A DNA stretch of 64,000 bases from Sphingomonas sp. LY54 (GTDB lineage: Bacteria; Pseudomonadota; Alphaproteobacteria; Sphingomonadales; Sphingomonadaceae): contig NZ_CP141588.1 of NCBI RefSeq assembly GCF_035594035.1, positions 930,001 to 994,000 of the forward strand, read 5' to 3'. The notes beneath the pieces are model-generated. The model saw nothing but the letters and a program-made list of their open reading frames with translations, had not been told where the DNA came from and made no database searches. How positions within the stretch are numbered: the stretch's first letter is position 1; the number at the start of each line of letters is the position of its first letter. Shown one piece after another: positions 46,337-57,069 of the stretch. The translations under genes were made by a program, and so were the position numbers.

Positions 46337-47941
46337 ATGGCGACGCAAAAGGTGGACGCTCCCCCGATCAGAGTCGGCGCCTATGCCTGGTACGCCCTCT
46401 TCGTTCTCGTCATCGTCTATGCGCTCAATTTCGTCGATCGGCAGATCCTCTCGATCCTGGCCGAAGACATCAAGAAGGATCTGGGCCTGGAGGATGCCCA
46501 GATCGGCTTCCTCTACGGCACCGCCTTCGCCGTCTTCTACGCGCTGTTCGGCATCCCGCTCGGGCGGCTTGCCGACAGCTGGTATCGCGGGCGCCTGATG
46601 GCGATGGGCCTGGCGCTCTGGTCCGGCATGACCGCTCTGTCGGGCTTCGCGACGAGCTTCGGCATGCTCGCCGTCGCGCGCATCGGCGTCGGCATCGGAG
46701 AGGCGAGCGCTTCGCCCGCCGCTTATTCGATGATCTCGGACAGCTTCCCCAAGGAGAAGCGCGCCACCGCCCTCTCGATCTATTCGAGCGGCCTCTACAT
46801 CGGCGGCGCGCTCAGCCTGCCGATCGGCGGCTTCGTGCTCAGCCGGTGGAACACCGCCTACCCGAGCGCGGCCGAAGCGCCTCTGGGCCTCGCCGGCTGG
46901 CAGGCGGCCTTCCTCGCCGTCGGCATCCCCGGTCTCCTTATCGCTTTATGGGTCCTCTCGCTCAGGGAGCCGCAGCGCGGCGCGTCCGACGGACTACCCC
47001 AGCCGGTGGTGCGCCCGCATGCCTGGCGAGACTTCGGGCGCGAGCTGGTGGCGATCCTGCCGCCGCTCACCTTGTTCAACACCGCGCGCCTGCCCGGCGA
47101 GTTCAAGATCAACCTGATGGCGCTCGCGGTCGTGGCCGCCGCCGCCGCGGGTCTGATTGCGCTGACCGGCGACGCCCCGCAATGGGGAGCCTACGGGCTC
47201 GGCATCTATGCCGTCTTCTCCTGGGTTCAATCGCTCCGCCATCGCGACCGGCCGACCTACCGGTTGCTCTGGGCGACGCCGACGACGCTGATGCTTGCGA
47301 TCGCGTTCGGCAGCATCTCGTTCGTGAGCTATGCGGTGAGCTTCTGGACGCCGCCCTACGTGATGCGCACCTTCTACCCCGACCCGACCGGGCCGGCCTT
47401 CTACATTTCCGGAATGACGGGCGCCGAGGAAGTCGCCACCATCATCGGCTGGGGCGCGGCCGCCAGCGCCGCAGTCGGCGTGATCATGGGCGGCATCATC
47501 TCGGACCTGTGGCGCCGCCGCCATCCGGCGGGACGGCTCTACGTCAACGCTTTGGCGGTGATCCTCCCCGCGCCGCTGACCTGGTTCCTGTTCAGCACCG
47601 GGGATCTCACCCGTTTCTACGCCGTCTTCCCGTTCGCCCACATGTTCGGCGCGGCATGGGTCGGCGCGGCCGTGGCGACGCTCCAGGATCTGGTTCTGCC
47701 GCGGATGCGCGCCACCGCCGGGGCGACATACATCCTCGGCACCACGATGATCGGATTGGCGCTCGGCCCTTATTATGCGGGCAAGATGGCCGACGTGCTG
47801 CAGAGCCTCAGCGCGGGGATTTTTGCGCTCTACGTCGTCCCGCCCTTCACCCTGCTCGCGCTGTGGGTCGGATCGCGAACCATCGCCGGCGTGGAGGACG
47901 GCAAGATCGAAAGGGCCCGCGCAGCGGGCGAGCCCCTCTGA
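46337..47941 (+). CDS. MFS transporter (spinster-like)
   Basis: A 534-residue protein with 12 TM helices. YALNFVDRQILSILAEDIKK at the first helix, RLADSWYRGRLMAMGLALWS (the loop 2-3 MFS motif) and RIGVGIGEASASPAAYSMI in helix 4 identify the spinster/Spns-like group common in sphingomonads. A hydrophilic insert separates the halves (about 215-240). Substrate unknown. Start ATG after GAGAGG. Confidence 0.93.
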   Translation: MATQKVDAPPIRVGAYAWYALFVLVIVYALNFVDRQILSILAEDIKKDLGLEDAQIGFLYGTAFAVFYALFGIPLGRLADSWYRGRLMAMGLALWSGMTALSGFATSFGMLAVARIGVGIGEASASPAAYSMISDSFPKEKRATALSIYSSGLYIGGALSLPIGGFVLSRWNTAYPSAAEAPLGLAGWQAAFLAVGIPGLLIALWVLSLREPQRGASDGLPQPVVRPHAWRDFGRELVAILPPLTLFNTARLPGEFKINLMALAVVAAAAAGLIALTGDAPQWGAYGLGIYAVFSWVQSLRHRDRPTYRLLWATPTTLMLAIAFGSISFVSYAVSFWTPPYVMRTFYPDPTGPAFYISGMTGAEEVATIIGWGAAASAAVGVIMGGIISDLWRRRHPAGRLYVNALAVILPAPLTWFLFSTGDLTRFYAVFPFAHMFGAAWVGAAVATLQDLVLPRMRATAGATYILGTTMIGLALGPYYAGKMADVLQSLSAGIFALYVVPPFTLLALWVGSRTIAGVEDGKIERARAAGEPL

Positions 47942-47987
47942 CCGCTTGGTAGAGGAAACGGGCCGCCCCAAGGCGACCCGCGCTCAT

Positions 47988-48527
47988 TCAGCGAAACACG
48001 CCGCAGGCGATGCGACCACCGCTGTTGCCCGACGGATCCGTCCGGTAGTCGTCCGCGGTCGCGTGGATGACGATGGAGGCACCATCGCCATCCAGCATGG
48101 CCGCTCCGCCGCCGCTCAGTCGCCCACCGGGGATCGTATATTCCAGCGAGCCTTCCCCGTTCGCGCCGATCAGCACGTTGGGCAGGTCGCCGTGATGCAT
48201 TCCGGCGGGATTGTCCTTGCCGTGCTTCCGGTCCGTCGGGTTCCAGTGCGGACCGGCGCTGGCGAAGTCGGGCGCCGCGCAGACGCCGGTCTGGTGGATG
48301 TGCGCGCCATGCGCGCCGCTCGGGAGATTGCGGCCGTCGATCCGGATCCGGATGCTGTCGCCCACCTGGCTCGCCGTCGCGCTCCCCATGACGCGGCCGC
48401 TGGGGTCGCGCAGCTCGGCCGAAGCCATTGCGGCATCGGGCCCTGGCCCGACGTCATCCGCATCATATGTCGTCGCGCAGCCAGCCAATGCCAGGGCTGC
48501 CGTCGCGCAGAGCGTCCACCGCTTCAT
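47988..48527 (-). CDS. sodC: Cu-Zn superoxide dismutase lipoprotein
   Basis: A 179-residue protein with a lipobox (ALALAGC, Cys17). Metal ligands: GAHIHQTG (two Cu His), HWNPTDRKHG and HHGDLPN (Zn/Cu His and Asp), VIHATADDYRTDPSGNSGGR with the last Cu His and the electrostatic-loop Arg, then IACGV. The disulfide pair would be Cys in TGVCAAPDF and IACGV. Detoxifies superoxide in the periplasm, anchored to a membrane. Confidence 0.93.
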   Translation of the reverse strand: MKRWTLCATAALALAGCATTYDADDVGPGPDAAMASAELRDPSGRVMGSATASQVGDSIRIRIDGRNLPSGAHGAHIHQTGVCAAPDFASAGPHWNPTDRKHGKDNPAGMHHGDLPNVLIGANGEGSLEYTIPGGRLSGGGAAMLDGDGASIVIHATADDYRTDPSGNSGGRIACGVFR

Positions 48528-48555
48528 CTCGTCCTCCTAAATTGCTCGTCATCTG

Positions 48556-48581
48556 AACGAGCCGGAGGCGAAACAGTTTCC
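48556..48581 (-). promoter_or_regulatory. Weak EcfG-like promoter for sodC
   Basis: Minus strand GGAAA (48581-48577), 17 bases, CGTT (48559-48556), 29 bases before the sodC start. One mismatch to GGAAC, so tentative. Confidence 0.35.
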
Positions 48582-48614
48582 CCAGGCACCGTCAAGGGCA
48601 CCGGGGCCGGGCGC

Positions 48615-48646
48615 AAAAAAAAGAGCCGGTCCCGAAGGACCGGCTC
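48615..48646 (-). terminator. Terminator after the OmpA-family gene
   Basis: Minus strand GAGCCGGTCC-TTCG-GGACCGGCTC, ten-pair stem with TTCG loop and eight T. It lies 47 bases beyond the stop. Confidence 0.95.
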
Positions 48647-48692
48647 CCTTTTCGCTTGGTGCTTCCCGCCGCCGAAGCGACGGGAGCCCACC

Positions 48693-49796
<1,104 letters not shown>

Positions 49797-49995
49797 AAAT
49801 CTTTCCCCTTTCTTCTGCGTTCCAACGGGAACGACCTTGAACTCAATACGGTAAGCGGAGTTTCCGTGCAAGCACGCTTAGCCCCGATTATGTTGCAGAA
49901 AAGCCTCAGTTTGTATTGAACCCCTGCGGCCCCACTGCGAACAGGCCCTCAAACGACACGCCGCCGTATCGGTTTCACAGCCGCTCGAAAAAAGA

Positions 49996-50490
49996 TCAAT
50001 CAGTCAGACCGTGTGACATTAATGTCGCAATCAAAGCGTCGATCGCTGCGCGCGCTTCCGTGTCGATTATCGCGCCGCCAGAAGGACTTAGGATAGGCGG
50101 CTGCCGTTTTCCTACCACCTGAACACCGCCGATCACGAGTTTCGCGGCCGGGACCTCGCCATCGCTCCAGCCACCGTCTTCATAGTGAAGCCAGAGGCGC
50201 GCCGCCTTGTCCCAGACGCATGTGCCCGGTTGCGGCGAGAGGAATCGCCAGCCCCCCTCGGTCCAGCAGGCGATGTGGCCCTCCTGCCCGGTCCACGCGC
50301 CGTCTGCCGGAGCCGCAACGACCCAGCTTTGGCCCGGCGTTGGCGCTGTCGGAGGCGTCGCCAATGGACCTTCTTCCACGCAGCCGTGAAGGGCGCAGTC
50401 GATCCGGGACAGGGCCTCGTTGTGGTACAGTTCCTTCTGGGCCTGCCCTGGCAGGATGAAAGGAAGCTGGAACCGCGGTGTCGCGTTCAT
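49996..50490 (-). CDS. DUF2793 protein at the end of the GTA cluster
   Basis: A 164-residue protein: RFQLPFILPGQAQKELYHNE start, then a small beta-rich domain with PGQSWVVAAPADGAWTGQEG and IACWTEGGWRFLSP. The DUF2793 family is usual after gp15 in sphingomonad GTA clusters and likely a tail-tip or adhesin part. The end is helical (IIDTEARAAIDALIATLMS). Intact frame. Confidence 0.85.
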   Translation of the reverse strand: MNATPRFQLPFILPGQAQKELYHNEALSRIDCALHGCVEEGPLATPPTAPTPGQSWVVAAPADGAWTGQEGHIACWTEGGWRFLSPQPGTCVWDKAARLWLHYEDGGWSDGEVPAAKLVIGGVQVVGKRQPPILSPSGGAIIDTEARAAIDALIATLMSHGLTD

Positions 50491-50575
50491 AGAGTTGCTC
50501 CAACTAAAAGCGCTCGCCGCGCCTCAGCGGCGCAGTTCCACTCAAGAAAAACAATGACTTGAGACGAATTCGTAT

Positions 50576-52746
50576 CTAGTCCGGAATGACGGCCGTAGTG
50601 GGACGGGACTCAGCCCACGCTCCCATCTGGACTACGCTGACGGAGAAAGGCACCGCGATCCCGTCTGCCGCCTGTTGGCTGGTCGTATAGGTGAAGCGCG
50701 GCTCATCGAGGATGACGGCGCGCTCCCTGATTCCATCGGACACGATCAGGCGATACACCTCGGCCTCCTCTGCCAGCGGAACATCGAGCCCGTCTGACCA
50801 GGTCCAGCCCGCACGGCTGCGCCTTACCCAACTCAGGAAGAGATCCCCGGCGAGCCATGCGGCGTGCAGGTGGACAGGCGTCGGCGGGCGTATCGCTTCG
50901 CCGCTGATCAACAGAGTGGCCGTGGCTGGCTCATCATCGCCCATGCCGATGGCCAAGGCTTGGCAATGACCGCCGATCGCCGGCACGGCGGCTCCGCCAG
51001 GCGGAGCGTTTCAGGATCGAGAAGCAGAAACGGCTCCCCGATGGCGTGTGTGGCCGCGGCCCATTCGCTGCCACGCCGCCCGCGCACTAGGCGCGACACT
51101 CGGAAGCGTCGGTCGCCCAGCGGCTCGGCGGAACCGAACTGGATCAATTCGCCGCCCAACATGGCCGCGTTGGAGCCGCCGACCAGCGCGTCGTCGCTCC
51201 GGCTCTCCAGCCACATGTCGTCGTTCAGCAACTCGACATCGACGCTGCTCGCCGCGTCGAACAAGGCCGCATCTCCCTCGCCAAGCGCGGTCACAGCCGA
51301 TCCCATGACTGCAGGAGGAGCCGTCGATCCCACCTCCTGCCATTCACCGCTGCCGAAGCGGATCGAGAGGGACGCCCGCCGTCAACCCTCGCCGCCCGCC
51401 GCCGCGATAGCCAGCTGGGGCCGCGTCAGGGCGCTGTCGCTGACCGGCGGAAGATCGAGCAGAAGCAGCGATGTGGGGCCATGATGCAGGTCGGGGTGGC
51501 CGATCGCCCGGCCTGGCTCGGCCGCCGGCGCTGGCAAGACACCCTCCCCCACCCGGACCAGCCCGAGGCTGACCACCATCCTGTCGAGCGTCCAGCGCTC
51601 TATCTTCCACAATCCCGGCTGGTCGGAGAGGCGGACGCAGGCGCCCGGCCGCATTGTCAGCCAGTTCCAGCTCAAATGCTGGGTAGCGGTCGTGCGCCCC
51701 GCCCAGAGGGCCGAGAGGCGCTGCTCCGCAATCGCCTTGGCCGCACCGGCGGAGAGGGTTGCCGGGAGCGCCAGCCGTTCGTGAGGCTGGCCCGCCGTCC
51801 CGCGCGTCGCGCGTTGGAGACCGGCCTGATAGTCACGCGCAGGGTCGTGATAAGCCACGCTGACCTCGCCGGTCAGCCCGCCCATCGCGCGCTGCGATAC
51901 GTCGCCCGCTCCGCCGGCCCCATTGGCCGAGGTTGCGCCAGTGGATCTTCCGTCGACCAGGATCGGGGCCTCATAAGCCGAAACCAGCGAGAGCGCGCTG
52001 GCATCGCCGCGCAGCGACAAGGGGATCGCCTGGGCCAGCGTCTCCAAGACTGCGCGCACGCTATCTCCGCCGGCGGCGAACCCGCTCAGGTGGGGTGTAC
52101 CCCCATCTTCTATCGCTCCCGCGCTGAGCTCTCCGGCCATAACACCCACCGAAACCGGTCCCGAATCCGCCTCCACTTCGAATGTCAGCGACGGGATCCG
52201 GTTACCGAAATCCTCGAGCTGCATGTCCTCGAACACCGCGTAGGCGAGCCCGCGATAGGCCGGCGCCTGGCCAGCGCCTTCGATCGCTGCGATCAAGGGG
52301 TCCACCTCCTGGTCCTCAGTTCCGAGATAGAGGCGATAACCGGTGGCGCTCTTGAAATCTCCGCCCGCCCCACGGAGCAGCTTCCCTTCGGCCCAGATCC
52401 GCCGCACGCCCTTGATGGGCCGCGCCGACAGCGCGACCGCAAACGACGCGGTATAGGAATAATCCGTCGTCTTCGGCCGGCCCTTGGTGCCCCCGCTCGT
52501 CCGCTTGTGCTCCTGGAGATCGGTGGCCCAGATGACCGTGCCCGCCACGCGCATCATCCCGAATATTTTCGGCAGTTCAGAGCCATAGGACGAGGTCTGG
52601 ACCGCAAGGTCGCCGAGACGTGGTCCGTGGCGTCCTTTGGGCGCAAACAGCCGGCCGTCGATCTGCTGCCCGAGGATCGCGCCGATCGCAGCGCCGACGG
52701 GGCCGCCGACGGCGCCGCCCACGGCGGTCAGGACGAGAGTGGCCAT
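50576..52746 (-). pseudogene. GTA gp15-like tail tip protein (megatron), broken by a stop and a frameshift
   Basis: Start ATG 52746 (GGAGGGAAAC upstream), opening MATLVLTAVGGAVGGPVGAA as in RcGTA gp15. The frame runs to TGA 51382-51384, then continues in the same frame without another stop to 50908 (RRASLSIRFGSGEWQEVG...). TGA most simply replaced TGG. Near 50981-50995 the protein-like sequence moves to another frame (AIGGHCQALAIGMGDDEP ... to TTAVIPD at 50576), consistent with one lost base. Intact orthologues would read through. Parts seen: Phage-tail_3-like region (YGSELPKIFGMMRVAGTVIW) and the LVRGRRGSEW fibronectin-side domain. Confidence 0.8.
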
Positions 52747-53138
52747 GTTTCCCTCCACACCCGCCACGCCGCCAGAACCGGCCACGGCACCGCCCCCGGC
52801 CTCTCCACCACCCGCCGCATGCGAATATCCGCGTGAACGAAGCCGCCATCGACGAGCACCACGAAATGATGCTGGCCCGAACCTATACACACCAGCAGGA
52901 TGTCGCCGGCCGCCGCGTCACCGGGCGCGATGGATCGGGCATGTCCGGCATATTGTTCGCTCAGTCCGTCCGGGGCGGCGCCGCGCATCGCATAATCGCT
53001 GGGCACCAGCTCCAGTGGCAATTGGGCCGCCGCCGCGACGAGTCCCACGCAATCCAGCCCGTGGTCCGGCCGCCGCCCTTGCGGGCGGAAGCGCACGCCG
53101 ACCAGCGCTCGTGCGCGGTCGACGACGGACTTGTTCAC
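52728..53138 (-). CDS. NlpC/P60 family peptidase (GTA gp14)
   Basis: A 136-residue cell-wall peptidase of the tail tip: VGVRFRPQGRRPDHGLDCVG with the catalytic Cys and GQHHFVVLVDGGFVHAD with the catalytic His. GTG start 53138 overlaps the gp13 stop (GTGA). It is thought to open peptidoglycan during delivery. Confidence 0.92.
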   Translation of the reverse strand: MNKSVVDRARALVGVRFRPQGRRPDHGLDCVGLVAAAAQLPLELVPSDYAMRGAAPDGLSEQYAGHARSIAPGDAAAGDILLVCIGSGQHHFVVLVDGGFVHADIRMRRVVERPGAVPWPVLAAWRVWRETWPLSS

Positions 53139-53950
53139 GATGCACCCGGATAGCGGGTCAGCAGGTCCATCCCGGGCAGATGCGGTTCCCCGCGGAAATT
53201 TGCGCCGTTGGCGAACCGAACGGTGCATGTTGCGAAGCTCTTGTCGCAGCCCTCCATGACCTCGACCAGGTCGCCTGCGGCCGGCGGAAAGCGGGGCGGC
53301 TCGCGCAGCACGAGCCGGGTTCCCTCCGAAGCCAGCAGGCTGCTCTCCAGCCCGCTATTGGCCCCGCCGAGCCACCGCAGCCGTCCATAACCATAGGCGT
53401 TTCCGGCCGCCCCTTCCGCAATGTGGATCACGTCTTCGCTCTCCACCGCGATTATCCGGGTCGTGGTAATGCGTGAGGCCATCGCTACGCGGCACCTCTT
53501 GTCCCCCAACGTGGCGCGGCATTCGGGGGACGTCTGCTCGACCACGGGCGTATTGAGCCGCGCGGCGGGGCCACGCAGTTCCGTCGTAAAACCGTTGCGC
53601 TCGATGCTGACGTCGCCGAATTCGCCGCGGGCAAGCAGCACTTGCTCGCCGTCAGGATCCTCCCAATCGATCGCGAAGATCGAGACTGCGGCGCCGTCCC
53701 ACCGTCCGGCCGAGAGATCAGTCCGGCTGATGGCCTCGCTCGTCAACGCACCCGAGACTTCGAGCGTGTCGAGCTCGAAACCGTCGGAAAGGGTGATAGC
53801 CGATGGCAGCATCCCAGGCATGGCGCGATAGCGCAGGTGGGCGATCACCAAATCCTGGTCGTGGGTGGTGAAACCCAGGCAGACGCCGTCGCGCCGTTCC
53901 ACCCGCCAGCAAAAGGCGATCGTGCCGAGCGCGCTGTCGACGAAGCTCAC
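53135..53950 (-). CDS. DUF2163 hub protein (GTA gp13)
   Basis: A 271-residue protein: IAFCWRVERRDGVCLGFTTH at the start; TSPECRATLGDKRCRVAM and VMEGCDKSFATCTVRFANGANFRG (the C-terminal DUF2163/Phage_BR0599-like part with four Cys that bind a metal cluster in RcGTA). Start overlaps the stop of the previous frame as ATGA, which shows that the broken gp12 frame was once directly coupled. Confidence 0.92.
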   Translation of the reverse strand: MSFVDSALGTIAFCWRVERRDGVCLGFTTHDQDLVIAHLRYRAMPGMLPSAITLSDGFELDTLEVSGALTSEAISRTDLSAGRWDGAAVSIFAIDWEDPDGEQVLLARGEFGDVSIERNGFTTELRGPAARLNTPVVEQTSPECRATLGDKRCRVAMASRITTTRIIAVESEDVIHIAEGAAGNAYGYGRLRWLGGANSGLESSLLASEGTRLVLREPPRFPPAAGDLVEVMEGCDKSFATCTVRFANGANFRGEPHLPGMDLLTRYPGAS

Positions 53951-55936
53951 GACTCCCTGACCTCGACCAGCGGCACCGAAGGGACTTCGCCGGCCGCAAA
54001 GGTTGCTCGGGTGACGCTCAACCGGTCTTCGGCAAAGCGCACCGGGACGTCGAAGCGATAGCCGGCTCGGACCACCGCACCTGTCGGGAGCGGCGTTTCG
54101 AAGCGCACCACCCCGCCCGCAGCCAGTATCCAGCCCGACACCTGCTCCACGCCGTCGACCGATACCCGGACGCTTCCCGCCACGGGCCGGGTTATCCGCC
54201 GCACCTGGTCCTCATAATGTTTGATCAGCGGGAAGTCGGTGCGCAGCCCGTCGCCGACCCCGATCGGCTGGTCGTCCGCTTCCGGCTCACCCGTCATGCC
54301 GTGCGAGCTGTGATCGTAGGGATCTTCGAATCGGAAGGCGACCGCCGCCCCGCGCCGCGCGCGGAAGAAGGCGATCAGTGCCTGCAATTCGGCCTCGCCG
54401 CGCAGCCCCGGTCCGGCGTCGAACCGCAGCCGCGCGTCGGCCCAGCCTTTCGGTTGCCTCGGCGATGCCCCGCGCCGTCGCGCCGGCATTGCCGGCGATC
54501 ACCCAATCATAATCCTCGAGCTGGAGCACGTCGAAGGCGGGCGCCGCCCAGCCGATCGGGATATTGGCCCGCCTCGCCTCCGCCCCGTCGAGCACCGTCG
54601 GGAGATAGACCAGCAAGAGGCTTTCCGCCGACGGGACCTCTGCCTTCACGGCCGCGACGAGCGAGGCGGTCGATGCCGCCAGCAACGCTCCCGCCTGGTC
54701 GAGCAGATCCTTCTGCGCCGCATCGAGCGGCTGCCGCACATCCGCGATCGATACCGGATTGCCGCCGAGTGCCGCCTTCGCGGCATCGTCGTAAAGGCAT
54801 ATCTGCCCGTCGCCCGTCACCCACCACCACGGCTCGCCCACCTGGAACCGCACGGCTGCGCCTGCGTCGCGGGCGATGGCGCCGAAGGCCCGCCCCACGG
54901 CCTGGAGGTAATTCATCGCTCCCGCATGCGCGGGCGACAGCAGGGTCGAAGGGGGCACCCAGCCGGTCAGCGCCGGCGCGCCCGCTTCGGTGCGCTGCTT
55001 CCAGTCGTTCCAGCAATGCGCATCGAACAGCTCGTAGCTGAGCGAAAGGATCACCGAGATGCCGAGCGCGTGCGCGCGGGCCAGGAAGTCGCGATGCCAG
55101 GCCGCGCACGAGATGTTGAGCGCACTGCCGGCAAGGCTCACGTAGAATCCGCTGCCGAGCGGCTCGAGCCGGAAATAATGGCTCATCCCGACATAATGGT
55201 TGATCTCGTTTCGATAGCCGAGCTGCACGATGTTCCGCAGCAGCCGCGCCGGCGTCAGATGGTAGAGATCGTCATAGCCCGTGGCCATCCGCAGCCGATG
55301 CTCGGGCACCAAAGTCTCGCCGATCGCCAATACCGAGCCGGCCCCGTCGCAGGCGATGCCGCTTATCTCGGCCCAACCTTCTGCCGGCGCGGAAAAGGAC
55401 GCAGCCTCCCCGCTGTAACCGGGCGGCACGAGCGAGATGAACAGACGGTCGATGTCGCCGGCCCAGACCGGATCGGCTTCGTCCGGCAGGAGGAACCCGC
55501 CCGCCAGATTGGCAAAGTCGATCGCGACCATGGCATCATCCGGGGCGCCCGTGGCGTAATTCCAGAGGCGCACGTACCAGCTTTTCGGCTGGCCGGCAGC
55601 GTCGCGGCCCTCGATCGTCAGCGTCGGCCCGTCGATCGCGTCCAGGCCCTTGATGCCGCTGCTGCGCCAGCGAAAGCGCAGCCGACAACCGCGGAAGTCG
55701 CGGTCGGTTTCATAGGCGAGCAGCGGATTGTCGAACCGGTCCTCCGCTTCCCAAATCAGTCCGGCCAGGTCGTCGGCCTTGTAGAAGACGGCATCGACGC
55801 GCAGTGAGTCCGGCCCCGTAGTGACGACGCTCGCCATCATCGGCCGCGGGAAATTCACCGACCAGAAGCGCGCGTCGAACCGCTTCAAATGACCGAAAAC
55901 CTTCGCGGCCGCAGAAGGCGCGAGCCAATGCCCCAT
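53947..55936 (-). pseudogene. GTA tail gene: TIM-barrel sheath-like part joined to DUF2460 (gp12), frame broken
   Basis: ATG 55936 (GGGAGGA upstream) opens MGHWLAPSAAAKVFGHLKRF. About 490 residues follow with a TIM-barrel, glycoside-hydrolase-like domain (YVGMSHYFRLEP; VILSLSYELFDAHCW; FQVGEPWWWVTG; AFDVLQLEDYDWVIAGNAG). At 54440-54445 the protein-like frame ends (ATERLG) and an Arg-rich tail begins, while in another frame KGWADARLRFDAGPG starts and runs through DUF2460 to 53947. The DUF2460 part lacks its usual N-terminal 40-odd residues. From family memory the barrel's end and the DUF2460 start, roughly 100 residues, are missing, so a deletion plus frameshift is likely. Confidence 0.75.
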
Positions 55937-55965
55937 ATCGTCCTCCCGTCCGCTAAGTGCTGGGG

Positions 55966-56565
55966 TCAATCTTCGACGCGGAGCAGCGCCTGCTTGACCG
56001 CACGCGCGACCTGGCGGCTCGATCGCGCGAGCGCCTGCGGCTCCGCCCCCGCGGGCGCATTGATCGTGATGTTCATGCGGATTTCCCGGCTTCCTCCCCG
56101 CAGCGGGCCCGCTGACCCGGTCTCGATCCGGCCGCTGGAGGTCGGCACGAACAATTCCGGCCCCCGTTCGCCCACGCGATAGGCCCGGTTCGGGGCGACC
56201 AGCCCGCCCGTCGCCCGCCCCGGCGCGCCGAGCACGGCGATCAGGAGTTGGCTCGCCAGCGCGCCAAGGCTGCCGCCGCCGCTCTCGGCGCCGCCGTTTC
56301 CGCCGAACGCCGCGCCGATGCCGGACCGGATGGCCGCGGCAGCAATGTCGGCCATCACGGCCAGTGCGAGGCTCTTCAGCTCCTCAAAGCCGAACTTCCC
56401 CTTGCGCACGGCCCGGGCGAGCGCATTCTCCAGTCGCAGTCCGGCGCGTTCGGCCGCATCGCCGAACGGTCCGTCGAGCTGCGATCGCATCTCCGCCACG
56501 TCGCGGGCGAATACGGCTGTGTCGGCGCGCACGCTGACCAACAGCCGATCGATGTCCTCATCCAT
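55966..56565 (-). CDS. GTA tape-measure-like protein (gp11)
   Basis: A 199-residue protein from ATG 56565, overlapping the preceding gene by eight bases (ATGGATGA). Starts MDEDIDRLLVSVRADTAVFA, hydrophobic middle (LALAVMADIAAAAIRSGIG), and the RVGERGPELFVPTSSGRIE sequence typical of tape-measure C-termini. Short as in sphingomonad and Rhodobacter GTAs, which have short tails. Confidence 0.88.
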   Translation of the reverse strand: MDEDIDRLLVSVRADTAVFARDVAEMRSQLDGPFGDAAERAGLRLENALARAVRKGKFGFEELKSLALAVMADIAAAAIRSGIGAAFGGNGGAESGGGSLGALASQLLIAVLGAPGRATGGLVAPNRAYRVGERGPELFVPTSSGRIETGSAGPLRGGSREIRMNITINAPAGAEPQALARSSRQVARAVKQALLRVED

Positions 56566-56764
56566 CCGGAAACATCTCCTGAAGCCGCTCCATTTCCGCG
56601 CGCGACGCGGTCGGTGGCTCCTGGCCGCGCATCGCGCTGACAATGGCGGCCAGCTCAGCCGGCGTGGACCGCCAGAATTCCTCCGGACGCCAGCCGAGCA
56701 GGAGCCCGGCCAGCCCGGCCCAACGCGCCGCCGAGTTTGCGAACGTCGCCGCTGGCTCGGTCAC
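56558..56764 (-). CDS. Tail assembly chaperone (GTA gp10.1-like)
   Basis: A 68-residue protein: FANSAARWAGLAGLLLGWRP then EEFWRSTPAELAAIVSAMRG, the phage_TAC/rcc01693-like signature. GTG start overlaps the upstream stop (GTGA). Confidence 0.85.
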   Translation of the reverse strand: MTEPAATFANSAARWAGLAGLLLGWRPEEFWRSTPAELAAIVSAMRGQEPPTASRAEMERLQEMFPDG

Positions 56765-57069
56765 CGGCCCTGCAGGATCTGCATGAGCAGTCGCTTCAGG
56801 ATCGGAGTCATGGCGGCGAGCCCTGCTTCGGCGATCGCGGCGCCGATCCTTTCCTTCGTCACCATCTCAGGCCGGTCCTGGACGCAATGCCAGAACAAGG
56901 CGGCCATCTCGGACAGTTTCAGCGCGCCCTCGGCCGCGCGCTCGACGAGGGCGAACAACGGGCCCAGTTCCTCCTCGGCGGCGACCAATGCCTCGAAGCT
57001 CGGCCGCAGCGTCAGCGGCTCGCCGCCCACCAGCAGCCTCGCCTCCCCCCGCGCCAGGTTGGGGGTCAC
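56761..57069 (-). CDS. GTA family tail protein/chaperone (gp10)
   Basis: A 102-residue protein: ARLLVGGEPLTLRPSFEALV and ALFWHCVQDRPEMVTKERIG, the gene-transfer-agent gp10 (DUF3356-like) pattern. Starts at GTG, overlapping the gp9 stop (GTGA). Together with gp10.1 it would assist tail assembly. Confidence 0.88.
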   Translation of the reverse strand: MTPNLARGEARLLVGGEPLTLRPSFEALVAAEEELGPLFALVERAAEGALKLSEMAALFWHCVQDRPEMVTKERIGAAIAEAGLAAMTPILKRLLMQILQGR

